In this document: positions 23,579 through 32,559 of the stretch, piece after piece
Numbering within the stretch: the first letter of the stretch is position 1
Layout of the letters: every line of letters begins with the position of its first letter
From: Aquisalinus sp.
GTDB lineage: Bacteria > Pseudomonadota > Alphaproteobacteria > Caulobacterales > Parvularculaceae
Direction of reading: 5' to 3'
Assembly (NCBI GenBank): GCA_022763115.1
Contig: JALEGJ010000054.1
Span: 1-64,000 of the forward strand
DNA: 64,000 nt
Made by a program: the position numbers and the translations under genes
Notes under the pieces: model-generated
The model's input: only the letters and a program-made list of their open reading frames with translations
Database searches by the model: none
What the model was told of the DNA's origin: nothing

Positions 23579-26500
23579 TTATTCAAGGGGAAAATCAATC
23601 GTCTTCATGATGCGGTCTGTTTCTGACAGTATCTTGATGATTTTCTGATAATGCTGAATGTCGTCAAATGACAGCCCCCTGCCCTTTCTGTCCTTGAGCC
23701 ATTTCCGGGCGGGCTGATAGCCGCCAATGTAAAACTCCCATGCGATCAGCGGTACATCAGCAAAAAACTGCGTTTCGTTGATATAGACCGAACCACGGGT
23801 TTTCGTCACTTCCCGGTATTCTGGCGTTCCGACCACGCAGTCATTTTCTTCGTCAGGTGGTGGACCATCGAATGTGTACGGCGCTTCGCCGATGGCGGCA
23901 TTATCCATGAGATGGAGGTGTCTCAGCTGTGTGCCCTTCGCAGAAACATCGGCAAAAATTTCTGGTGATGGCGGATAGGGAATGCGTGGGAAGTCCACTT
24001 TCAAAAACTCGGCATATTTTTCTCTGTAAGCGGGGCAATGCAAGACACCATAGATATAATCGAAAATCGCGACTTCATCGGGCTTTTTACCACCCTTCGG
24101 CGTTGCTGCTTTCAATATGGCTTTGTGGATTTTGGGATCGAAATTCACCGTCCGGGTTGCTGGGTCAAACGCGTCGATTGTCTCCTCTGGCGTTTCGTCT
24201 GGGTACAAGTAAAGTAGGTATAGAGAATTGACTTCCTTGATGCTAACCGTGTGATGCGTGATTGGCGCATCAAATACAACACAATCTGCAAACTGCCGAC
24301 GACCTTCGATAGTTCGCGTGACCCCGAATCCAAAATTTTGCTTATCTAATATATGCCGCATCACCTCGTGGCGTGGATAAACCTGAAAACCACGAGACTT
24401 GCCGGTATAATATGTCCATCTGGTGTCAAAGGGCCGATAGGCGATGGGGACGAGATGTGACTTATCGAAATTCTTGATAACATCATCCTTGGCCCATTGC
24501 ACGCGCCAGTCTCTTACATCTTTACCGAGATTATATTTCTGGCGCAGGTCTTCTGCCTCCAGCACCGTGAAATCCTGCACACGCTGCCATAACACTTCCT
24601 TGTCCATATCAATGGTCAGCGCATCGCGTGCAGTCACGATGCCCACAGAATTCACCGGCATCAGTTCCTGCACACCGAAGCCGGATTCATACTTTTCCTG
24701 CAGGGCAAAATCCCGATCCACAAAAGCCAGTTGTGGCAGTCTTGGTGCCACTGGCTTCCAGTCAACCTGACTTGTGGCTGCTTCATTCAATGCGTCATAT
24801 TTTTTCTGCCGTGCCCCCCATAAATCTTTATGGAACACCTGCGCCAGCTTTATATCTTTCTCTTTCCTTGGTGTTGGGGTCGTCTTGACCGCAATGATAA
24901 TGGCAACGCCCTGTTGAATATCAAAGACGTTCTTGTCTGGCGTCCCATCCGGCGACACTTCTTTTTTCTTCGCATTCCCGTGAAGGTCGATAATGTAAAT
25001 CTTGTCGAACGTCTTCATCAAATGCCAGCGCATCCCCCTGAACGTGGGATTATCGAGATAGCCATGGTTGGTAATGAAACCCAGAACCCCTTCGCCGTTT
25101 TTCTCGATCATATATTCTGAGAGCCGAATAAATTTCACATAATCATCGTTGATCCATTTGGGATTGCGCTCTTTCAGCTTTTCCTTGCCGCCCGGCTCTT
25201 TCTTGTACGCCTCCATGAGCGCCATGATCCACGCGCCTTTATTGGCACTCTCCCCGGAATAAGGCGGGTTGCCAATAACGCACATGATCGGCTTGTCGCG
25301 CTTGACGTCATTGGCGCCTTTGGCCTCATCCGAGAGCCAGCGCGCCATAAACAGATCACTGACTTCTTCCTCGCTCTCTTCAAGAGAATTGGTAAGGTAT
25401 ACAGATAGTCGTGGCGGCTTGGGCGATGGCTTATAATCCAGTGACTTGAAAACCATGTCCATTTTCATATGGCACATGGCATAAGACGCCATCAGCAGTT
25501 CAAACCCGTGAATACGGGGGATCAGATCTTCCTCAATATACTGACTCCATTTACCGGGGGCGACACCTTTGATCTTCGGCGCGATCTGACGCGCCGCTTC
25601 AGCCAGAAAAGTGCCTGTGCCCGTTGCAGGATCGAGAATTTGCACACGGTGCATCTCCCGTTTTTCGGTCAGGAGGTTTCCTTTTTTGTCTTTTTGGCCT
25701 GTGGGCACGTCGACAACGACTTTGGAATTGTCCGCAAGCCCCATATGCAGGGAAAACTCTTCCTTCAACACATCATCCACTGCCCGCAAAATGAATTTGA
25801 CCACAGCTTCAGGCGTGTACCAGACCCCACGCGCTTTTCGTTTTTGCGGGTTGTATTCTTTTAGAAAGTCTTCATAGAAATGGATGAACGGATCGGTCCG
25901 ATTCGATGCCTTCCCATAGCGCTCCATTATTTTCGCGACATTTGAAGCCTGAAAAATCTGCGCGAGATCATCTATGACCCAGCGTATATTCTCGTCGAGA
26001 TTCGGTCCTGCAATGTACCCGAAGAGGCTGCGCATGAAGGGGTTCGACTTTGGCAGTAATTCCAGCGCCTCTTCCCGGCTGAAATCTTCCGGTGTTGGAT
26101 CATGCAAGCGGGCGGCAAACATGCCATAGGCGATTGTTTCAGCATAAATATCCGCAAACCCCTCAAGGGTTATGTCATGGATCAGATTGTCTCGAAACGC
26201 CTTATACTGCCCTGCCAGATCACTCGTCTGTTCTTCATCGGCAATGAGCACTTTGGCCAGAATATCCTTCACAAGCCCGGCTTTGCCCGCCATCATTTTC
26301 GCCAGCTCTTGCGAAGACGTGATATTCTGTGGTCGTTCGGCGGTGAAATCCTTCAGCAGATAAAGAAGCGTGTTATAGTTTTCCGGAAGCGGCTGGATAC
26401 CCATGATGGGTTCACCTATCTTCACCTCTGCGAGCAACTCCCCTTCGCGCCAAAACTCCCAATCCAGACAGTTTGTGTAAATCAGGTTCGGTAACGCCCG

Positions 26501-26788
26501 TTTATAGCGCTCTTTCTGATCATAATTCGTGGTCCCGCGCCTCATCTTGAGGCCAACGCCAATATCTTTGGCCTCGCAATGACCAAAGGCGAGTTCCCCT
26601 TTGTGCAGCCTTCGTGTCAGGATCAGATCGGGCGCACCAAATTTTTCACGCTGCGGTTCATTTATCGTCCGAACCTCATCAGCAAGGCTATCAAACAATA
26701 TCTGCAGGGGTTTTCTGTATGAGTGCTCGGTAGCTTTGCCAGTTTTGTGGATCGACATTACCTCGTCGATAAAAGCGCTTATGGACAT
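23579..26788 (-). CDS. Single-chain restriction-modification enzyme (N6-adenine methyltransferase with nuclease domain)
   Basis: A 1069-residue protein. A PD-(D/E)xK-type nuclease site is visible near the N-terminus (GAPDLILT at ~50-58, HCEAKD at ~69-75). The central part has the methyltransferase motif I LDPATGTGTFLAEA (~385-398) and motif IV NPPYSG (~506-511), preceded by RGVWYTPEAVVKFI. The C-terminal ~300 residues resemble the specificity region of type ISP/Eco57I-like enzymes. No Walker A/helicase region is seen between nuclease and methyltransferase, so type IIG-like architecture fits better than true type ISP. It would methylate and cut at one target. It is isolated, with no separate S or M gene, and adjoins the tRNA-Thr gene. 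Confidence 0.85.
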   Translation of the reverse strand: MSISAFIDEVMSIHKTGKATEHSYRKPLQILFDSLADEVRTINEPQREKFGAPDLILTRRLHKGELAFGHCEAKDIGVGLKMRRGTTNYDQKERYKRALPNLIYTNCLDWEFWREGELLAEVKIGEPIMGIQPLPENYNTLLYLLKDFTAERPQNITSSQELAKMMAGKAGLVKDILAKVLIADEEQTSDLAGQYKAFRDNLIHDITLEGFADIYAETIAYGMFAARLHDPTPEDFSREEALELLPKSNPFMRSLFGYIAGPNLDENIRWVIDDLAQIFQASNVAKIMERYGKASNRTDPFIHFYEDFLKEYNPQKRKARGVWYTPEAVVKFILRAVDDVLKEEFSLHMGLADNSKVVVDVPTGQKDKKGNLLTEKREMHRVQILDPATGTGTFLAEAARQIAPKIKGVAPGKWSQYIEEDLIPRIHGFELLMASYAMCHMKMDMVFKSLDYKPSPKPPRLSVYLTNSLEESEEEVSDLFMARWLSDEAKGANDVKRDKPIMCVIGNPPYSGESANKGAWIMALMEAYKKEPGGKEKLKERNPKWINDDYVKFIRLSEYMIEKNGEGVLGFITNHGYLDNPTFRGMRWHLMKTFDKIYIIDLHGNAKKKEVSPDGTPDKNVFDIQQGVAIIIAVKTTPTPRKEKDIKLAQVFHKDLWGARQKKYDALNEAATSQVDWKPVAPRLPQLAFVDRDFALQEKYESGFGVQELMPVNSVGIVTARDALTIDMDKEVLWQRVQDFTVLEAEDLRQKYNLGKDVRDWRVQWAKDDVIKNFDKSHLVPIAYRPFDTRWTYYTGKSRGFQVYPRHEVMRHILDKQNFGFGVTRTIEGRRQFADCVVFDAPITHHTVSIKEVNSLYLLYLYPDETPEETIDAFDPATRTVNFDPKIHKAILKAATPKGGKKPDEVAIFDYIYGVLHCPAYREKYAEFLKVDFPRIPYPPSPEIFADVSAKGTQLRHLHLMDNAAIGEAPYTFDGPPPDEENDCVVGTPEYREVTKTRGSVYINETQFFADVPLIAWEFYIGGYQPARKWLKDRKGRGLSFDDIQHYQKIIKILSETDRIMKTIDFPLE

Positions 26789-27014
26789 GCAATAAACCCC
26801 GAACAGTTATTTGTAAGGCTTATCTTGTATTTCGGTTTATTGGTCCAGAATGGAGCACGAAACCGAGCGTGACCCCAAATCATACCTTCAACAGCCTGTC
26901 GGAATTGAAACAGTGATTAACCGGAAATTTGCCAGGCAGTTGATAGCCGAACAAGCATTCACACAAAAAACGACTGTAAAAAACTCTTCAAGATATTGTT
27001 TTTGCTGGCTTATC
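26789..27014. other. Non-coding stretch between R-M gene and tRNA-Thr
   Basis: No convincing gene or RNA is seen in this part of the 333-bp gap upstream of the R-M gene. It probably contains the R-M promoter. Overlapping frames here have no ribosome sites or recognisable products. Confidence 0.5.
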
Positions 27015-27025
27015 TGGTGCCCCCA
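27015..27025 (-). repeat. 11-bp direct repeat of the tRNA-Thr 3' end (possible att remnant)
   Basis: TGGTGCCCCCA here is identical to 27122-27132, which is the 3' terminus of tRNA-Thr including its CCA. The copies are 107 bp apart in the same orientation and the match ends sharply. It may be an integration scar or the relic of a lost tRNA-Thr gene. Confidence 0.5.
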
Positions 27026-27084
27026 AGAGAGGCAAGAGTTACGGCGCGGCATCCGTTTCGAACGCTTCAGCTCATGACGCTGAT

Positions 27085-27112
27085 GCTGGATTTTGGCTTT
27101 GCCAAAATCAGC
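27085..27112 (-). terminator. Stem-loop just downstream of tRNA-Thr
   Basis: GATTTTGG pairs with CCAAAATC around CTTTG, extended by CTG/CAG pairs. It lies 10 bases past the tRNA 3' end in the sense of transcription. There is no T-run after it, so it may serve processing or protection rather than intrinsic termination. Confidence 0.45.
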
Positions 27113-27121
27113 GAAAGCGGA

Positions 27122-27197
27122 TGGTGCCCCCACACGGACTCGAACCGCGGACCTACTGATTACAAATCAGTTGCTCTACCAGCTGAGCTATAGGGGC
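27122..27197 (-). tRNA. tRNA-Thr (anticodon UGU)
   Basis: The minus strand folds into a full cloverleaf of 76 bases. The acceptor stem is GCCCCTA with TGGGGGC, the D arm has GCTCAGCTGGTAGAGC, the anticodon loop is TTTGTAA giving UGU, and the T arm has GGTTCGAGTCC. The 3' CCA is encoded. Its 3' end faces the R-M/T3SS side, the usual orientation for island integration at a tRNA. Confidence 0.97.
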
Positions 27198-27303
27198 GAG
27201 AGCGCGGGTTGTAGCCAATTTCGCGGACACGTCAACCGATTATTGCGCATGACAGCACGGTTGCTGTTGCCTATAGAAAAGCAGCAACAATCCGGGGAGT
27301 TTC

Positions 27304-27744
27304 ATGCGCCTGATTCACTTAATGCCGCTCATCGTTCTCGGCCTTGCTGCCTGTAGCAAGGGGACCCAGCAACCTGACAGCGACAGAGCTGCCCCGGCTG
27401 CAGCGCCCATGACGACAGAAGAACGGCTGAATGCCCCGGCCAACGCCGAGAATGGACAGAAGCTGTTTATGGCCTGCGCCATTTGCCATGATGTGAAGGA
27501 AGGCGTTGGCCACCGTGTCGGCCCGAATTTGTTCGGCGTATATGGTGCCCCGGCAGCGCGCTTTGATGATTTTGCCTATTCGCAAGGCTTATTGAATTCC
27601 GGGCTGACCTGGGATGATGCGACGCTGGATGCCTATCTGGAGCGACCAACGGCTGTCGTGCCCCGTGGGCGGATGGCCTATGCCGGAGAGCCAAATGCCG
27701 CCAACCGGCGTGACATGATCGCCTATCTCAAGACCCTGCAATAG
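27304..27744 (+). CDS. Class I cytochrome c lipoprotein
   Basis: A 146-residue protein with a lipoprotein signal ending in GLAAC (Cys17). The heme motif CAICH is at residues ~58-62, followed by GHRVGPNLFGVYG, typical of short cytochromes c2/c552, and a candidate axial Met in GRMAY near residue 120. It would carry electrons in the periplasm while anchored by lipid, perhaps between the bc1 complex and an oxidase. GGGGAG lies just before the start. It is followed after 10 bp by the VOC protein gene, so they may be co-transcribed. Confidence 0.9.
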   Translation: MRLIHLMPLIVLGLAACSKGTQQPDSDRAAPAAAPMTTEERLNAPANAENGQKLFMACAICHDVKEGVGHRVGPNLFGVYGAPAARFDDFAYSQGLLNSGLTWDDATLDAYLERPTAVVPRGRMAYAGEPNAANRRDMIAYLKTLQ

Positions 27745-27754
27745 GAGCCCTGTC

Positions 27755-28171
27755 ATGCCCGGACAGAATATCGGTCATATATTGTGGACGGATCTGACAG
27801 TTCCGGATGCCGAACCTGTGCGGGCTTTTTATGAGGAAGTGATTGGCTGGTCATCACACCCGGTCCAGATGGAAGACCGAACGGATTATTCGATGATTGC
27901 GCCCGGTGAGCCGCCTGAGAAATCTGGCGATCATGCAAAAGTTGTGGCGGGTATCTGCAACAAGGTCGGTGAGCTCGCCGATTATCCGTCGCAATGGCTC
28001 CCCTATTTCGGTGTCGCAAACCTCGCCGACAGCCTCGCTGCCTGCGCGCGCCTTGGCGGCAAGCAGCTGACAAAAATTACCACGATGGGTGACAGCAGTT
28101 TCTGCGTCATTAAAGATCCGGCGGGGGCGGTATGCGGATTGTTCGAAAACAACCCGCAGGAAAACAGCTGA
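27755..28171 (+). CDS. VOC (glyoxalase/bleomycin-resistance) family protein
   Basis: A 138-residue protein of the vicinal oxygen chelate superfamily. It has two beta-alpha-beta-beta-beta modules; the first begins HILWTDLTVPDAEPVRAFYE and the second PYFGVANLADSLAAC, ending in DPAGAVCGLFE. This pattern is common in uncharacterised VOC proteins of proteobacteria. Substrate is unknown. GGAG lies upstream of the start, and the gene sits 10 bp after the cytochrome c gene. Confidence 0.85.
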   Translation: MPGQNIGHILWTDLTVPDAEPVRAFYEEVIGWSSHPVQMEDRTDYSMIAPGEPPEKSGDHAKVVAGICNKVGELADYPSQWLPYFGVANLADSLAACARLGGKQLTKITTMGDSSFCVIKDPAGAVCGLFENNPQENS

Positions 28172-28195
28172 CATCTCTTGCCGCCCGCTTCGGGT

Positions 28196-29047
28196 TTAGT
28201 GCTCGTAACCGGGATTCATTCTGTTGAGGCGGCGGATCAGTCCGGGCCAGACAAGATTATCACCTAGCCCTTCTGCAAAGCCGGCAGCCCCTTGCTGCAG
28301 TACGCGGGAAGACATGTCGTCGGTTTCCTCGATCAAGCCGTCCGGGCTGCCCACAGATTGAGCAAAAATTTGCGTCTTGCAGGCCTGTTCCAGAAAGTAC
28401 ATGCGCAGGAAAGCGATGGCGCAATTCGGCCCCGTGGTCAGCGTGCCGTGATTGCGCAGGATGATCAGGTTCTTGTCACCAAGGTCCTTCACCAGACGCT
28501 CGCGCTCATCAAGATCAAGCGCAATGCCTTCATAGTCGTGATAGGCAACGTCATCATGCACGACCATGGAGAACTGGGTATATTTCCGCAGACCCTCTTT
28601 CTGAACGGAAACGGCCACACCATAAGGGGTATGAACGTGCATGACGCAGCGGGCATCGTGCCGGTGCATGTGCACGGCACTATGGATGGTAAACCCCGCC
28701 GGATTCACGAAATAGGACGTGTCCTGTTTGATGTTGCCATCCACATCAATCTTGATGAGGCTCGACGCCGTCATCTCGTCAAACATGACGCCGTACGGAT
28801 TAATGAGAAAACGCGGTGCGCCGTCTTCATCTGGCAGGCGCACCGAAATATGCGTGAAGACAAGGTCCGTCCAGCCATAAAGAGCCGTCAAGCGGTAAAG
28901 AGCCGCGAGGTCAAGCCGCAAGCGCCATTCGGCATCGCTGACCTTGCCTTCCAGTCGCTCCACCTGTGTCGGGTCCGGAATATCAAACCCCGCAACCACA
29001 CCGGCAATCGCGGCCTGATCGACCTTGCTGGAATCCTGTACGTTCAT
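28196..29047 (-). CDS. Class II aldolase/adducin family protein
   Basis: A 283-residue protein of the class II aldolase/adducin fold. Zinc-binding histidines are visible in MHRHDARCVMHVHTPYG (around residues 130-147) and in ILRNHGTLTTG (~198-208). Family members include L-fuculose-phosphate and rhamnulose-phosphate aldolases, but this decarboxylase/aldolase subgroup is of unknown substrate. The start at 29047 has AAGGAG seven bases upstream; upstream in-frame starts would add 86 non-conserved residues. It is convergent with the VOC gene. Confidence 0.88.
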   Translation of the reverse strand: MNVQDSSKVDQAAIAGVVAGFDIPDPTQVERLEGKVSDAEWRLRLDLAALYRLTALYGWTDLVFTHISVRLPDEDGAPRFLINPYGVMFDEMTASSLIKIDVDGNIKQDTSYFVNPAGFTIHSAVHMHRHDARCVMHVHTPYGVAVSVQKEGLRKYTQFSMVVHDDVAYHDYEGIALDLDERERLVKDLGDKNLIILRNHGTLTTGPNCAIAFLRMYFLEQACKTQIFAQSVGSPDGLIEETDDMSSRVLQQGAAGFAEGLGDNLVWPGLIRRLNRMNPGYEH

Positions 29048-29196
29048 CTGGCGTCTCCTTTTGAGCTTTTGCGACACTCTATCGCCGCTGAAAGCATGAG
29101 GCCAGTCCTGCTGGCAGATATTGCATAGCAACATAATCCGGCTGGACCGCCTGCCCCCATGGCTGGTAAGGGGTGAGTCTTGGAAGAGAGAAATCA

Positions 29197-29955
29197 ATGA
29201 AAATAGCGTTTTCAGCCAGTCAGAAACCGGATGCGCAGGCAGCCAGGGACACGCTGGTTGCCCGTTTCGGCAATGTATCACCGGAAGACGCAGATGTGCT
29301 GGCACCTGTCGGGGGCGACGGGTTCATGCTGGAAACGCTGAAAACCCATATGGACCTCGGCAAGCCGGTTTACGGTATCAACCGCGGTACGATTGGCTTC
29401 CTGATGAACGGCCTCGCCCCGGACAAGCTGCTTGACCGTATTGATGCAGCCGAGCGCGCGGTGATCCATCCTCTCGAAATGCGCTGCACGTCCATCAATG
29501 ACCAGCAGGACACGGCCATGGCGATCAACGAGGTTTCGCTGTTCCGGGAAATCCACCAGACCGCCCATCTGTCAATTTACGTCAACGGCAAATTGCGCAT
29601 GGAAGAGCTGATCTGTGACGGGATCATGCTGGCGACCCCCGCCGGCTCTACGGCATACAACCTTTCCGCCCATGGCCCTATTCTGCCCGTCGGCTCACAG
29701 TTGCTCGCCCTGACCCCGATCAGTGCATTCAGGCCAAGGCGCTGGCGCGGCGCGCTCCTGCCTCATGACGCAACTGTGAAGATTGAGGCACACCAGCCCG
29801 AATTTCGCCCTGTTTCAGCTGTAGCTGATAATTACGAGGTTCGGCGTGTCCGGATGGTGGAAATATACGAGCGTCAGGACAAGGAAATGACGCTTCTTTA
29901 TGACCCTGAACATTCCCTGGAGGAGCGTATCATCCGCGAACAGTTTGCTTATTAG
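29197..29955 (+). CDS. nadK: NAD kinase
   Basis: A 252-residue NAD kinase that makes NADP from NAD and ATP. The conserved GGDGFMLE (residues ~45-52), YGINRGTIGFLMN (~65-77), a catalytic-site NEVSL and DGIMLATPAGSTAYNLSAHG (~145-164) are intact. The start at 29197 is chosen by homology and an AGAG stretch upstream; a GTG at 29173 is possible. It is divergent from the aldolase gene. Confidence 0.95.
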   Translation: MKIAFSASQKPDAQAARDTLVARFGNVSPEDADVLAPVGGDGFMLETLKTHMDLGKPVYGINRGTIGFLMNGLAPDKLLDRIDAAERAVIHPLEMRCTSINDQQDTAMAINEVSLFREIHQTAHLSIYVNGKLRMEELICDGIMLATPAGSTAYNLSAHGPILPVGSQLLALTPISAFRPRRWRGALLPHDATVKIEAHQPEFRPVSAVADNYEVRRVRMVEIYERQDKEMTLLYDPEHSLEERIIREQFAY

Positions 29956-30007
29956 TAAGTAAGCGGTTGTGTGAAGGCATGATAGGACAACTTGAAAGGG
30001 AATGGGT

Positions 30008-32536
30008 ATGGCAAACCCGCTGAACGATATCAGCCTGTCCGAATTGCGGAAGTTACAGGCTTGCGGCGCGATCATTTTTCGCGCCCTGTGGCGGGCCATG
30101 CGTCATCCAGCCCTTCTATTCCCCGGCAAGAAAACTGTCATTACCATAGCCATTTGTCTGGCCTTCTTGCTGGCGCCATTAGCCGTGGGCCTGCCCTATA
30201 TAAACGCCCTGCTCAGCGCGCCATTGCCAGAGCGTGCGCCCGTCAACAATCTGCGCAGTGTCATTTTCTATGACACGCATGGTGAAGAAATCGGTATCCG
30301 TGGGGCGCACCGCCGCCCTGTTTCGCTGGAGGAACTGCCGGACCACACAATCGCAGCGTTCATCGCAATTGAGGACAGGCGTTTCTTCAATCATTTGGGT
30401 GTTGATCCGGTCGGCATCCTGCGCGCCCTGAAATCGAATTATGAGGCAGGTCATATTGTCGAAGGCGGCAGCACGATCACCCAGCAACTTGTCAAGAACA
30501 TCTACCTTGATCCGGAGAAAACAGTTTCCCGCAAGATGCAGGAAGCTGTCATTGCCATGCAACTGGAGCGGCGCTGGTCCAAAGCGCGCATTCTCGAAGA
30601 ATATCTCTACACTGTCTATTTCGGCAATAACGCCTATGGCATTGAGGCTGCGGCAGAGAGCTACTTCGGCAAGAAGGCAGCCAGCCTCACTATTGCCGAG
30701 AGTGCGCTCCTTGCCGGTTGCATCAAGGCCCCGGGCCGCAAAGCACCACATATTGCACTGCAAGCCGCGCGCGACCGGGGCCATCTTGTGCTGGATGCGA
30801 TGGTTGAAACGGGCAAGCTATCGCTCATCGAAGGCCAGCTTGCACATTATGAACTGGACCAGATTGAGGTCCTTCCCCCGGCTCCGGAACCAGAAGGATA
30901 CTTCCTTGACCATGCTGTCACTACACTGAAAAAAGTAAACTCGGATGATATTCTGCATGTCGAGACAACGCTTGATCCGGCTTATCAAGCGATCGCCCAT
31001 GAAGCTCTGGACAAGGTGCTCACCGCAAAAGTTCGCGCAGCGTCTGCAGTATCCGAGGCTGCACTGATTGCCATGCGTCCCAATGGCGAGATCGTGGCCA
31101 TGGTTGGAGGCCTTGATTACACCAAAAGCCAGTTCAACCGCGCCACACAGGCAATGCGGCAGCCTGGCTCCCTGTTCAAGGTCTTCGTCTATGACGCTGC
31201 CCTGCGCCAGGGCTGGGCACATGACGATATCCTGGCGGACAGTCCACTCAGCCTCGCCATCCCCGGCAAGTCTGACCTTTATCAACCGACAAACTATAAT
31301 AATGCACAAAAGGGCCTGCTGACGACACGTCAGGCGTTTGCCACCTCCAGCAATGCTGCGGCCTTGCGACTGCAGGAATGGGTCGGGCGACAGCGTGTCA
31401 TGGAAGCAGCGCAGCGTGCAGGGTTTGATGCGCCGCTTGAGGCTTACCCAAGCCTGGGCCTTGGTGTCACAGAAACTACCCTTCTTGATCTCGTCTCTTC
31501 TTACGCCGCGATCGGCAAGGGCTATGTCGTCGAACCATATGCACACAAACAAGGTAAGCCTCGCCCTGCCCTGATCCGTACAGCCCCGTCCGCTGACCTG
31601 CTTCAGTTAATGTATGACAATGTGCAGGCTGGTACAGGCTACGGTGCCCGCATCGCAGCGCCTTCTTTCGGCAAGACCGGCACAACGCAGGACCATCGCG
31701 ATGCATGGTATATCGGGTTTACGGATGAATTGATTGTGGGTGTCTGGCTCGGCAATGATGACTACACCCCCATGAACAAGGTGACGGGGGGCTCGCTCCC
31801 GGCCAGCATCTGGAAAGCATTCATGAGGCAAGCCGCGCCCGTGCTGGAGCAGGAAGAAAACACCCCGAGATTCCATAAAAACCCGCTGCTTGAAATCGCG
31901 CAGCAGGGTGGTAATGACAGTCAGCCATTTGCGAGCTGGCGTGAACACAAGCTCAAGCTGATTGGCCCTGCAACGATATCTGAATACGGATATCTGTCGG
32001 TCGTGGATCAGGAGCTGTATCTGGAACACATCCAGCCAGTCTCACCCTATGGCTCCTATTATCAGGTGCATCAGAAAATGACCGAAAGCTTTCAGGCTGT
32101 CGAAGTAACCTGTGAACTCGCCAATGGGTATGCGAACTGCCGCGCTGGCGATGATGACCTTGCTGAGATGCTGCTGGAAAAAGGCTGGGCCAGAGCACTA
32201 TATGGCGCCCCCTCCTCGTATCTTGCTGCCGAAAGCAGAGCCCGGGACAGCGGGATCGGTATCTGGAGCGATGATCTGTACACCCGCTACGCGACTTATG
32301 AGCGGTATGATATGCGCGGTCTCAGCTGGCGCCAGCGGCGGGCACTCGAAGACCAGCGCCGCCGGGAAACTGAGCGTCTCGAACGCGAACAGCAATATGG
32401 CTATCGCTCAGGTACAGTCACCGGCAGAGCCGCGAGTGGTATTGTTCGCGACACTGACGCGCTCCCCCGGCCTGTCTCCCCTACTGCCCGGTCAGGTCAG
32501 GTGGTCGGCCGCGCTGGCAGCACATCCGGCTACTAA
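30008..32536 (+). CDS. Class A penicillin-binding protein with SNase-like C-terminal domain
   Basis: An 842-residue bifunctional peptidoglycan synthase. A cytoplasmic start and one membrane segment (~43-62) precede a GT51 glycosyltransferase domain (EDRRFFNHLGVD and GGSTITQQLVKNIYLDPEKT) and a transpeptidase domain. The transpeptidase keeps the active-site SLFK (in QPGSLFKVF), an SSN motif and KTGTT. Unusually, the segment around residues 660-760 resembles a staphylococcal-nuclease-like fold (ending LAEMLLEKGWARALYGAPSS, then AESRARDSGIGIW), and a basic Arg-rich tail follows. The start at 30008 has AAAGGG seven bases upstream. It follows nadK by about 50 bp. Confidence 0.9.
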   Translation: MANPLNDISLSELRKLQACGAIIFRALWRAMRHPALLFPGKKTVITIAICLAFLLAPLAVGLPYINALLSAPLPERAPVNNLRSVIFYDTHGEEIGIRGAHRRPVSLEELPDHTIAAFIAIEDRRFFNHLGVDPVGILRALKSNYEAGHIVEGGSTITQQLVKNIYLDPEKTVSRKMQEAVIAMQLERRWSKARILEEYLYTVYFGNNAYGIEAAAESYFGKKAASLTIAESALLAGCIKAPGRKAPHIALQAARDRGHLVLDAMVETGKLSLIEGQLAHYELDQIEVLPPAPEPEGYFLDHAVTTLKKVNSDDILHVETTLDPAYQAIAHEALDKVLTAKVRAASAVSEAALIAMRPNGEIVAMVGGLDYTKSQFNRATQAMRQPGSLFKVFVYDAALRQGWAHDDILADSPLSLAIPGKSDLYQPTNYNNAQKGLLTTRQAFATSSNAAALRLQEWVGRQRVMEAAQRAGFDAPLEAYPSLGLGVTETTLLDLVSSYAAIGKGYVVEPYAHKQGKPRPALIRTAPSADLLQLMYDNVQAGTGYGARIAAPSFGKTGTTQDHRDAWYIGFTDELIVGVWLGNDDYTPMNKVTGGSLPASIWKAFMRQAAPVLEQEENTPRFHKNPLLEIAQQGGNDSQPFASWREHKLKLIGPATISEYGYLSVVDQELYLEHIQPVSPYGSYYQVHQKMTESFQAVEVTCELANGYANCRAGDDDLAEMLLEKGWARALYGAPSSYLAAESRARDSGIGIWSDDLYTRYATYERYDMRGLSWRQRRALEDQRRRETERLEREQQYGYRSGTVTGRAASGIVRDTDALPRPVSPTARSGQVVGRAGSTSGY

Positions 32537-32559
32537 TTACCACAGTAAGCAAACTTGCG

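Noticed and set aside
28292-29128. 278-residue plus-strand frame
   Set aside because: It is antisense to the class II aldolase gene, whose motifs and ribosome site are clear.
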